This document shows, piece after piece, positions 1-5,970 of a stretch of 13,047 nt of DNA. The number at the start of each line of letters is the position of its first letter. The first letter of the stretch is position 1. The notes under the pieces were generated by a model that worked only from the letters and a program-made list of their open reading frames with translations, ran no database searches and had not been told where the DNA came from. A program made the translations under genes and the position numbers. Source of the DNA: Methanosarcinales archaeon (GTDB lineage Archaea; Halobacteriota; Syntropharchaeia; Alkanophagales; Methanospirareceae); contig QMVO01000019.1 of assembly GCA_003661125.1 (NCBI GenBank), positions 1-13,047 of the forward strand, read 5' to 3'.

Positions 1-13
1 CCCCTAATAACAG

Positions 14-1273
14 ATGGACAAAAGAAGAACCATAGCGAGGATAAACGCTAAAATAAAAAAAGGGGAAGCAGTTGTTTTTACCGCTGAGGAATTTAAGCAG
101 ATAGTGAGAAATGAAGAGCCTGCCACCGCAAAAAGCGTAGATGTAGTAACCTGCGCTACCTGTGCTATAATGTCTGGCACAGCAGCAATTTTATCCATAC
201 CCATAGCAGAAAGAAACGAATTTGAGCGCGCGGATAAGGTCTGGTTGAACGACATCCCCGCTTTTCCGGGACCATGTCCAAATGAAAGGTTGGGTATTGT
301 GGATGTATTCGTTTACGGAACAGCCCGCGCAAACCATGTGTATGGAGGCGGGCATCTGTTTCGCGAAATAGTGGAAGGTAAACAAATAGAGGTAAAAGTA
401 AAAGCCAACGATAGAATAATTGAACGAAAAATAAGTAAAGAGGATTTACAATTCGCCAGGATGATTACCACTCGCAGCGCATTTAAAAATTATATGGCTT
501 TTGTGAATCCAGAAGAAGGCGAGGTTGGCAGTATCTTCTCGGTTACTGGATTAAAGGGACCTTACAAAGAAATTTCCGTGACGGGCAGTGGGGAAATTAA
601 CCCCCTGGAAAACGACCCCTTGCTCAAAACAATTGGTGTTGGAACAAAGATAATGGTAAATGGTGCAACAGGCTATGTAATTGGTGTGGGAACGAGAAGT
701 AGCGAAGAAAAGCCAAATCTTTCAGTGATTGCGGATATGCACGAGATGGATGCGGAATTTATGGGTGGATTCGTCACGTCAACCAGCCCGGAGTGTATAA
801 CTTCTATCGCTGTTCCAGTTCCTGTAATTAATGAAGAAGTATTTTCTAACCTTAAGATTAGGGATGAAGCGGTAAAGCTGCCAATAGCTGATATTCATGA
901 TAGAATACCATTTATAGAGAGCAATTATGCTGCGGTGTGGCAAAATACCGATTTAGAAATACAATTTGATGCAGATAAATGTGTAGAATGTGATGCATGC
1001 GAAGTTGAGAAACGCTGCCCCACGAATGCTTTCTTTAAATCAAAAGGCTTTGACGAGCATAAATGTTTCAACTGCGGTGCCTGTATATTTTTATGCCCCG
1101 AAGGTGCATTCAAAGGAAATTTGGGGCATATTAACATATATGATAAGGACGTTCCCATAACTCTAAGACAATCAAACAGGTCAAAAGCGAACAGGCTTGC
1201 GAGGAAGTTGAAAAACCTGATTGTAGAAAAAGAATTCTTGCTCACAGAACCAGTTGATCGGTGTTTTAAATAG
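14..1273 (+). CDS. comF: DUF39-ferredoxin protein, likely ComF (sulfoacetaldehyde to coenzyme M; methanogenesis marker 16)
   Basis: Probable last-step enzyme of CoM synthesis, adding sulfur to sulfoacetaldehyde and reducing it to 2-mercaptoethanesulfonate. Residues about 1-310 form the DUF39/COG1900 domain with conserved Cys47 and Cys50 (VTCATC) and Cys88 (GPCP). Residues 318-372 form a two-cluster ferredoxin: Cys323/326/329/335, then Cys351/354/357/361. COG1900 also includes the aspartate-semialdehyde sulfurtransferase used for homocysteine synthesis. That type carries CBS domains and a separate ferredoxin protein; the fused ferredoxin and absent CBS domains here match the marker-16 / MJ1681 type. 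The following comA and comB genes support the CoM assignment. Two in-frame stops lie just before the ATG, so this is the earliest start; no SD site is visible in the 13 bases available. Family assignment is confident; the exact reaction is inferred from family knowledge and context. Confidence 0.85.
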   Translation: MDKRRTIARINAKIKKGEAVVFTAEEFKQIVRNEEPATAKSVDVVTCATCAIMSGTAAILSIPIAERNEFERADKVWLNDIPAFPGPCPNERLGIVDVFVYGTARANHVYGGGHLFREIVEGKQIEVKVKANDRIIERKISKEDLQFARMITTRSAFKNYMAFVNPEEGEVGSIFSVTGLKGPYKEISVTGSGEINPLENDPLLKTIGVGTKIMVNGATGYVIGVGTRSSEEKPNLSVIADMHEMDAEFMGGFVTSTSPECITSIAVPVPVINEEVFSNLKIRDEAVKLPIADIHDRIPFIESNYAAVWQNTDLEIQFDADKCVECDACEVEKRCPTNAFFKSKGFDEHKCFNCGACIFLCPEGAFKGNLGHINIYDKDVPITLRQSNRSKANRLARKLKNLIVEKEFLLTEPVDRCFK

Positions 1274-1305
1274 AAAAAGCCATACTTTACTTTATATTAT
1301 ATACA

Positions 1306-2085
1306 ATGACAAGAAAGGCATTTGAAATAATAGACATTCCAAATAGAACGGAAAAGCCGAGAAATACAGGGCTTACAATGGTGCTGGATAAAGGTTTAGG
1401 CTATTATGCCGCACAAGATTTGATGGAATACGCATCCGAATGTATAGACATAATTAAGCTGGGGTGGGGCACGCATAGACTTTGTTCTGAAGAGGCGGTC
1501 AGAAGAAAGATACGGCTCTATACGGACAACAACATCCTGGTAAGCAATGGAGGGACACTGTTCGAGATTGCCTACCTGCAAAGGAAAATAAATGAATTTT
1601 TTGAGTACGCCCACAAGATAGGTCTAAGCTCTATAGAAATATCTGATGGTTCTATACGGATTAGCAGAGAAGAGAGAAGCGAAATAATAAGAAAATGTAA
1701 AAATATGGGATTTGAGGTATTTACAGAAGTAGGGAAGAAGAACCCGCTCGAGGATGCAATGCTTACGATGGAGTACCGGATAAAGGAAGCAAAAAGAGAT
1801 CGGGATGCAGGAGCGACAAAAGTGATAATGGAGGCAAGAGAATCGGGAAAAGGGATAGGTGTGTATGATAAGGAGGGTAAGATAAAGGAAGATATGGTAA
1901 AGAAGCTCACAGAGGGGATAGGAGTGAGGGAGATCATGTTTGAAGCACCGGAAAAGAGCCAGCAGGTTTATTTTATCCTTAATCTCGGTCCGGAAGCTAA
2001 CCTTGGAAATATAAAGCCAGAAGATGTGATTCCACTGGAAACGTTGAGAAGAGGACTGAGGGGTGATACACTTGGCAGACTCTAA
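1306..2085 (+). CDS. comA: Phosphosulfolactate synthase ComA
   Basis: Cytosolic enzyme that adds sulfite to phosphoenolpyruvate to give (2R)-phospho-3-sulfolactate, the first committed step of the ComABC route to CoM. The 259-aa length is normal for the family, and the protein keeps the family's motif string in order: VLDKG (26-30), KLGWGT (51-56), GGTLFE (82-87), EISDGS (111-116), TEVGKK (140-145), EARESGKG (176-183), EAPEKSQQ (213-220) and the C-terminal RRGLRGDT (248-255). It lies 32 bp after comF on the same strand and overlaps comB at its 3' end, which points to one transcript. No SD site is visible before the ATG. The AT-rich run at 1290-1303 is too close to the start to be its TATA box. 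The assignment rests on the near-complete motif set. Confidence 0.96.
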   Translation: MTRKAFEIIDIPNRTEKPRNTGLTMVLDKGLGYYAAQDLMEYASECIDIIKLGWGTHRLCSEEAVRRKIRLYTDNNILVSNGGTLFEIAYLQRKINEFFEYAHKIGLSSIEISDGSIRISREERSEIIRKCKNMGFEVFTEVGKKNPLEDAMLTMEYRIKEAKRDRDAGATKVIMEARESGKGIGVYDKEGKIKEDMVKKLTEGIGVREIMFEAPEKSQQVYFILNLGPEANLGNIKPEDVIPLETLRRGLRGDTLGRL

Positions 2086-2758
2086 ATTTAAAATTACTAT
2101 CGGCGGCGACAATATTCTGCGCAGAGGGGTTACAGCGACAGAGAGAGAGGAAATCCTTGTGGTTATTGATGTTTTAAGAGCATCGAGCACGATTGTTACC
2201 GCTCTGGCAAACGGTGCCAAAGAAGTGATAGCTGTAAATACAGAAGAAATGGCTTTTGGATTAAGGAAAAAGGGTTACATCCTGGCGGGTGAACACAACG
2301 GAGTAAAGCTGCACGATTTTGACCTGGGTAATTCCCCGGTTGAATTGCTCAGGTATATGGAACAATCGGACATCGAGAAAATTGCCTTAAAAACAACTAA
2401 TAGCACAAAAATACTGACTGAAGTAAAAAACGCACTCATTTGCTCAAGCTTGAATTTAACTGCCATTAAGCACAGATTAGAAGATACAGGTAAAAGTGCG
2501 AATTTTCTGGTTGTGGGAAGCACGCATGGAATAACGGAGGACATTGCTGTTGCAATGGCTCTTTACAGCAGTCTTAATGATGGATTAGAGATAAACAAGG
2601 CGTATTTGATGGAATGCATCATCCGCTGCAACACAGCAAAATATCTAATTGGAATCGGCTATAAGAAGGATGTTGAATTTGTTTCGCAGATAGACAAATA
2701 TGATGTCGCTCCCATACTAAACGGAGGGGTTATTTGTATTCCTGCGTTTAAATATTAA
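2063..2758 (+). CDS. comB: 2-phosphosulfolactate phosphatase ComB
   Basis: Mg-dependent phosphatase that converts 2-phosphosulfolactate to sulfolactate, directly after ComA in CoM biosynthesis. The family core is present: VVIDVLRASST (33-43) with the acidic residue Asp36 and Arg39, then GEHNG (76-80), LGNSP (88-92), KTTNST (110-115) and a GITED segment (156-160). The 231-aa length fits the family. The drawn start is GTG at 2063, giving a 23-bp overlap with comA. A TTG at 2072 in the same frame is at least as good, because an exact GGTGAT (2062-2067), complementary to the archaeal 16S 3' end, sits 4 nt upstream of it; that choice would give 228 aa and a 14-bp overlap. Both choices imply translational coupling to comA. 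The dehydrogenase (ComC) and decarboxylase (ComDE) of the pathway are not in this window. Confidence 0.95.
   Translation: MIHLADSKFKITIGGDNILRRGVTATEREEILVVIDVLRASSTIVTALANGAKEVIAVNTEEMAFGLRKKGYILAGEHNGVKLHDFDLGNSPVELLRYMEQSDIEKIALKTTNSTKILTEVKNALICSSLNLTAIKHRLEDTGKSANFLVVGSTHGITEDIAVAMALYSSLNDGLEINKAYLMECIIRCNTAKYLIGIGYKKDVEFVSQIDKYDVAPILNGGVICIPAFKY
2747..2756 (+). promoter_or_regulatory. Possible TATA element for the methyltransferase gene
   Basis: An AT-only decamer, TTTAAATATT, overlaps the comB stop region and is centred about 40 bp before the ATG at 2792. At archaeal TATA-to-start spacing, transcription would begin near 2778 and leave a leader of about 14 nt. AT-rich sequence is common here, so this is only suggestive. 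Confidence 0.3.
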
Positions 2759-2791
2759 TTTAATAACTTCTTGTTCATTCATTTACATACT

Positions 2792-3721
2792 ATGGAACTG
2801 AACGAGCTATTAGGGATAGGCAATTTTATGCTGGTTGAAGAGAGTTATGCAAATCAAAAGTGGATAGGCAAAACGCTTGAATATTTGGGTAAGATCGAAG
2901 CTCAGGATGTGGTAGAAGCAATAAGGATATTTGCGAAGAGCAGAGGCAGAGGCAAGGATAAAGAATTAATCGGCATCGCCATGTATGACAGGGATCTGAA
3001 CTTCTGGATTATCTTCACAGATATTATCGCGGATAGGAGAAGTAAAGAAGAATTCGAGGCACTTGCAAGCGGAATAAAATGCGATAAGGAAAGGGAGGTA
3101 GAAGTAGAGCGGGAAAAATTTCGTGAGGGCGTTATTGAATTTTATTCTCTTGGGTTGGTAAATCGCCTATTTTGCGATTGCAATTTGAGGGAAGCGAGTT
3201 TTTATCCGCAGGGAAGGACAGAAGCATTGAAAAAGGTGTTGAACGATTTTTTAAGGTATGCAGAGGGCGTGGGAGAAGATGTAAGCGCACTTGAGATTGG
3301 TTGTGGCAACGGCGGTGCAACTATTGCGCTGCATGAATCAGGTATTTTCCCTATCGCCGTGGATATAAACAAATGCGAGATTTGCAAAGGGTTAGAAGAA
3401 GGGATATTAGAGCCTAAGAAGAGTATTGTACTGGATTGCTCCGTGCTCTCTGTCTTTTTTGGCAAAGAGTTTGATGTCGTATTTGGATTTATGATTGGCA
3501 AGCTCACGCCTTTTGAGCGATTTAGCTGGGAAAAAGTATTAAAAGAAGTTCCGAAGGTACTGAAAAGTAAAGGTAAAGTACTATTTACAGTTTCGAGTGA
3601 AGAAGAAGCAATGATTGTAAATGAAATATTAAAAGAAGAGTTTGAGGGCGAGATAAAAGAGAATAAAGAAAGCGATGGTTACCTTGACCACTGGCTTTAT
3701 ATGGGTGAATTACGAGAGTAA
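2792..3721 (+). CDS. Class I SAM-dependent methyltransferase of unknown target
   Basis: The C-terminal half is a Rossmann-fold methyltransferase. Counting from the ATG at 2792 (309 aa), SAM-binding motif I is LEIGCGNGG at 167-175, an acidic residue that could bind the ribose is Asp191 (AVDIN), and a motif IV-like stretch (FDVVFGFM) falls near 227-234. The first 160 residues are charged and match nothing I recognise; they contain a CDC pair near 128-130. A TTG at 2771 in the same frame is a possible earlier start (316 aa), but it lies only about 19 bp after the candidate TATA element, so the ATG is preferred. The gene starts 33 bp after comB and lies 332 bp before ycaO. MCR subunit A carries several methylated residues, so a role in MCR modification is possible but is only a guess from position; methylation of a small molecule, RNA or another protein is equally open. 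Confidence 0.85.
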   Translation: MELNELLGIGNFMLVEESYANQKWIGKTLEYLGKIEAQDVVEAIRIFAKSRGRGKDKELIGIAMYDRDLNFWIIFTDIIADRRSKEEFEALASGIKCDKEREVEVEREKFREGVIEFYSLGLVNRLFCDCNLREASFYPQGRTEALKKVLNDFLRYAEGVGEDVSALEIGCGNGGATIALHESGIFPIAVDINKCEICKGLEEGILEPKKSIVLDCSVLSVFFGKEFDVVFGFMIGKLTPFERFSWEKVLKEVPKVLKSKGKVLFTVSSEEEAMIVNEILKEEFEGEIKENKESDGYLDHWLYMGELRE

Positions 3722-3750
3722 GAAATTCGTATTTCTTCTCTTCTCCATTA
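3721..3750. terminator. Possible short terminator between convergent genes
   Basis: The 42-bp gap between the methyltransferase stop and the zinc-ribbon stop holds a 6-bp inverted repeat (AGAAAT/ATTTCT, 3721-3726 and 3731-3736) followed on the plus strand by a pyrimidine run. The stem is short and AT-rich, so the call is weak. Confidence 0.25.
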
Positions 3751-3763
3751 CTCCACTTTCATC

Positions 3764-4000
3764 TTAACCTGCGCCAGCACCCTCGGCGAGCCCCATGTCC
3801 ACTTCTGTTTCCAACTCGGCTTCGTAACATTCTGCACAAAGAATTCTACCTCGAACCTCTATGTATTCTCCTTCTTCCACTTCTTTCCCGCACTTTTTAC
3901 ACCGTGCATGCGAAGATATCCTTGCTTTCCTCCCACCTTCTTCTTTATCTGCTTTTTCTGCCTCTTTTTCCATCCAACTTTTCTTCTTTTCTTCTGCCAT
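3764..4000 (-). CDS. Small zinc-ribbon protein, 78 aa
   Basis: Function not recognised. The first 30 residues are strongly charged (Lys/Glu-rich) and probably helical or disordered. One CxxC...CxxC zinc ribbon follows: Cys34/Cys37 (CKKC) and Cys55/Cys58 (CAEC), 17 residues apart. The tail is acidic and ends Gly/Ala-rich. A single ribbon with a basic-acidic arm suggests binding to nucleic acid or to a protein partner, but nothing identifies that partner. It is divergent from ycaO with only 53 bp between start codons and convergent with the methyltransferase. The opposite-strand reading through this region shows no protein-like pattern, and the two Cys pairs make it likely to be real. The ATG at 4000 has a TATA element at suitable distance (4030-4041) but no SD site, consistent with a nearly leaderless message. 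Confidence 0.72.
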   Translation of the reverse strand: MAEEKKKSWMEKEAEKADKEEGGRKARISSHARCKKCGKEVEEGEYIEVRGRILCAECYEAELETEVDMGLAEGAGAG

Positions 4001-4008
4001 TTGTAAAG

Positions 4009-4023
4009 TATAATTATAAATTT
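4009..4023 (+). promoter_or_regulatory. Probable TATA element for ycaO
   Basis: TATAATTATAAATTT is centred about 38 bp before the ycaO ATG at 4054. Archaeal initiation would fall near 4042, leaving a leader of about 12 nt that overlaps the SD site AGGTGAT (4041-4047; 6 nt before the ATG). The element lies closer to the start of the opposing zinc-ribbon gene than to ycaO, so the two divergent promoters interlock. Confidence 0.45.
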
Positions 4024-4029
4024 CCTTAA

Positions 4030-4041
4030 TTTTATATAAAA
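4030..4041 (-). promoter_or_regulatory. Probable TATA element for the 78-aa zinc-ribbon gene
   Basis: TTTTATATAAAA is a near-perfect archaeal TATA box and is palindromic. Read on the minus strand it is centred 35 bp before the ATG at 4000, so transcription would start around 4009. On the plus strand its start site would fall inside ycaO, so it most likely serves the minus-strand gene. Confidence 0.45.
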
Positions 4042-4053
4042 GGTGATGGCGAG

Positions 4054-5280
4054 ATGGAAATAAAGCTTAAGCTGACCCCAAAGAGGTATTTCTTTGATGC
4101 ACATCGAGCTTTAATGCCTGAGGAGACGTTGGCTGAGGTGGAAGAGCTGAAAGAAAAAGTAGGGATAACAAGAATGGAAGACATTACGGGACTTGATAAA
4201 CTCAATATACCCATCTATTCAGCGAGCAGATCAGGAGCAAAAGAAGGAGCTGTTTCGGTTCATACCGGAAAGGGTCTAACGAGAGAGCAAGCGAGAGTGT
4301 CAGCAATCATGGAATCAATAGAGCGGTACTCCGCGGAAATAAAAGCCAAAGATCGGGCTAATTTTTTGTTTGAATCATACGACTCGAATAGAAACGGGGG
4401 AGTAGAAAAAGTGGACCCGGCATCACTTATATTGAGCAAGTTTTCTACTCTTGGTCAGGATTCGAAATTAGAGTGGTGTGAGGGCTATGACCTTTTAAGA
4501 GAAGAAGAAGTTCTCGTTCCTGCGAATGCTGTTTTTCATCCCTACGTATCCAATAGAGGAGGAAGGCTATTTAGAAGTGACAGCAATGGAATAGCGTCGG
4601 GGAATAACCTTGAGGAAGCTATCTTTCACGGGATAACGGAAGTAATAGAGCGAGATGCATTAAGTTATGTAGAGTTGAAGAAGCGCGCTGGTAATCAAAA
4701 ACAAATAGAAATCGGTGAAGACGATGGAATGCTATTCGAGTTAAAGAGGAGATTTGAATCCGCAGGTATTGCTCCCTATTTCTGGTATATCCCCTCGGAC
4801 ACGGGATTTACAACGGTTGCACTTGCTTTAGACCCTGAATCAAAGGATGCTTCCTTGCTTGTCTATGGCGCAGGTACGCACAGTGACCCAAGAATAGCAA
4901 CGATAAGAGCGATAACAGAAGCCGCACAATCCCGGCTTATGCAAATAGAAAGTGCGAAGAGAGATTCGATGAAAGCGATGTTGGCGAGAGTAATGAGTTA
5001 CGAGGAGATGAAAAAAAGAAATAGACATTGGTTTGGAGACAAGGGCAAGGATAACAGTGAAGAAGAAAAAGTGAGATTGGTTGAGCTTCCCCACCTGGCG
5101 ACTGATACAATAGATGGCGATATAAAGGTTGCACTTGAAAAACTGAAGCGGGTTGTGACCCGTGTAATAGTGGTGAATTTAACGAGGGAGGAGATAGGTA
5201 TTCCGGTAGTAAGGGTGATTATTCCTGGATTTGAAGTATATGCGAGGAATCCGGAAAGAATGGGGAATAGATATAGGTAA
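4054..5280 (+). CDS. ycaO: YcaO-domain protein, McrA-glycine thioamidation type (methanogenesis marker 1)
   Basis: ATP-dependent YcaO enzyme expected to activate a backbone amide for thioamidation; in methanogens this family makes the thioglycine of the MCR alpha subunit. The 408 residues contain the YcaO ATP/Mg-binding set: an MESIERYSAE segment with Glu87, Glu90 and Arg91; SNGIASGN near 177-184; GITEVIERDA with Glu196, Glu199 and Arg200; and ITEAAQSR with Glu289, Gln292 and Arg294. The C-terminus reads PGFEVYARNPER, without the PxPxP tail of azoline-forming YcaOs, as expected for the archaeal type. The ATG at 4054 has an excellent SD site (AGGTGAT at 4041-4047). No tfuA partner lies in this window. 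The location beside CoM genes supports a role in MCR maturation. YcaO homologues acting on other substrates cannot be excluded by reading alone. Confidence 0.9.
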   Translation: MEIKLKLTPKRYFFDAHRALMPEETLAEVEELKEKVGITRMEDITGLDKLNIPIYSASRSGAKEGAVSVHTGKGLTREQARVSAIMESIERYSAEIKAKDRANFLFESYDSNRNGGVEKVDPASLILSKFSTLGQDSKLEWCEGYDLLREEEVLVPANAVFHPYVSNRGGRLFRSDSNGIASGNNLEEAIFHGITEVIERDALSYVELKKRAGNQKQIEIGEDDGMLFELKRRFESAGIAPYFWYIPSDTGFTTVALALDPESKDASLLVYGAGTHSDPRIATIRAITEAAQSRLMQIESAKRDSMKAMLARVMSYEEMKKRNRHWFGDKGKDNSEEEKVRLVELPHLATDTIDGDIKVALEKLKRVVTRVIVVNLTREEIGIPVVRVIIPGFEVYARNPERMGNRYR

Positions 5281-5580
5281 CCAAATTTTCATATAACCAC
5301 TGGATTAGCACAAACCGTTCTTTAAAAAAGAAAGCTTTATCAAAAGAACATAGAACATGCTCTTTCTTAGCACAGGTTCTTTCTTTAGAAAAAAAGTGTT
5401 TTGCAAAAAAGAAAAGGTGTTTCATCGCTTAGTATTTTTTGTTACAAATATTCAAAAAAATCCGATATTTTAAATTGAATGTAGAGTATTTATGCATCTT
5501 ACTATTGGAACGATTGAAAAAAACGAAAAATTTAAATAAACATAAAATCTATAATTTTATTGGAGGTGAAGTGGAAAAAA
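5281..5580. other. AT-rich intergenic region with short repeats and hairpins
   Basis: These 300 bp between ycaO and the next gene hold no convincing coding frame. TTAGCACA occurs twice (5305-5312 and 5368-5375), each followed by TTCTTT-rich sequence and an A-run. Two small hairpins are visible: TTCTTT/AAAGAA (5318-5323 with 5327-5332) and AAAGAACA/TGCTCTTT (5343-5350 with 5358-5365, one mismatch). Two similar AAAAGTGTTT / AAAAGGTGTTT segments lie near 5393-5422. It could hold the ycaO terminator, an unrecognised small RNA or a decayed element. No tRNA fold and no C/D-box pair was found. Confidence 0.5.
5527..5542 (+). promoter_or_regulatory. TATA-like promoter element and SD site of the 90-aa zinc-ribbon gene
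   Basis: AAATTTAAATAAACAT is centred about 46 bp before the ATG at 5581, predicting a start near 5561, just at a perfect GGAGGTGA SD site (5562-5569). The SD lies 11 nt from the ATG, a little long. An in-frame TTG at 5560 overlaps the SD itself and is unlikely to be the start. Confidence 0.45.
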
Positions 5581-5853
5581 ATGGCGGAAGGACGTTGTTA
5601 TGTATGCAATCAGATATTTACAGCAAAGGACAGGGACGCAGTAATAGATAAAATAGTGGAGCACATGATGGCTCCTGCTCCTGAGGGGCATCATGGTTGG
5701 CTCTGGGGGGATGCGATGCAGACGAAAAATACGTTTGAGAAATGCCCGGTATGCGGCGCTGCTTTAGGGCATCTTTATGCCAAATGCCCCAACTGCGGCG
5801 CGGATCTCATAGAGCAATACGCGAGAAAGACAGCTTCGGCATACATACACTAA
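5581..5853 (+). CDS. Small cysteine-rich protein with three CxxC pairs, 90 aa
   Basis: Family not recognised. From the ATG the protein has Cys6/Cys9 (CYVC), a central helix-like stretch, a His/Trp patch (EGHHGWLWGD, 35-44), then Cys55/Cys58 (CPVC) and Cys69/Cys72 (CPNC). The last two pairs form a compact zinc ribbon. The first pair must find ligands elsewhere, possibly His28 or His37/His38. No signal peptide or membrane segment is present, so it is probably cytosolic. It has its own TATA-like element, a strong SD site and a hairpin-T terminator, so it is probably a monocistronic and perhaps abundant transcript. It lies between ycaO and the Lrp-type regulator. Zinc-binding adaptor or nucleic-acid-binding roles are possible, and nothing in the sequence decides between them. 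Confidence 0.82.
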   Translation: MAEGRCYVCNQIFTAKDRDAVIDKIVEHMMAPAPEGHHGWLWGDAMQTKNTFEKCPVCGAALGHLYAKCPNCGADLIEQYARKTASAYIH

Positions 5854-5870
5854 AATAGGAATAGGAAGTC

Positions 5871-5906
5871 AAGAAGGGGGGCTCTTACGAGCCCTCTTAT
5901 TTTTTC
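5871..5906 (+). terminator. Intrinsic terminator after the 90-aa zinc-ribbon gene
   Basis: A perfect GC-rich stem GGGCTC/GAGCCC (5879-5884 and 5889-5894) with a 4-base loop is extended by partly paired AAG/CTT flanks and followed by a T-run (5900-5905). It lies 18 bp after the stop codon and before the Lrp promoter. Confidence 0.75.
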
Positions 5907-5930
5907 CCTTGTAGCCTTTAGTTAGATGTT

Positions 5931-5942
5931 AAAGTTTATAAG
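5931..5942 (+). promoter_or_regulatory. TATA element for the Lrp-type gene
   Basis: AAAGTTTATAAG resembles the archaeal TATA consensus and is centred about 33 bp before the ATG at 5971. An AAGGGGG run (5958-5964) 6 nt before the ATG could act as SD, although the predicted transcription start would fall near its end. Confidence 0.45.
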
Positions 5943-5970
5943 TTTATTAATGAATATAAGGGGGAATAAA

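Noticed and set aside
925..1245. A 106-codon minus-strand open frame opposite the comF ferredoxin domain
   Set aside because: The eight ferredoxin cysteines on the plus strand show which strand codes; the minus-strand reading lacks structure.
1290..1303. TTTATATTATATAC before comA as a TATA box
   Set aside because: It ends 2 bp before the ATG, so transcription would start inside comA; the gene is more likely expressed from the comF transcript.
1624..2220. A 198-codon open frame on the minus strand across comA and comB
   Set aside because: It is antisense to two confidently identified enzymes and its translation shows no family motif.
5305..5422. Short repeats between ycaO and the 90-aa gene as a CRISPR array or tRNA
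   Set aside because: Units are few, short and imperfect with uneven spacing, and no cloverleaf with a GGTTC-type T arm can be formed.
5439..5651. A 70-codon open frame across the intergenic region into the 90-aa gene
   Set aside because: It runs through the TATA and SD region in a different frame from the CxxC protein and shows no motif.
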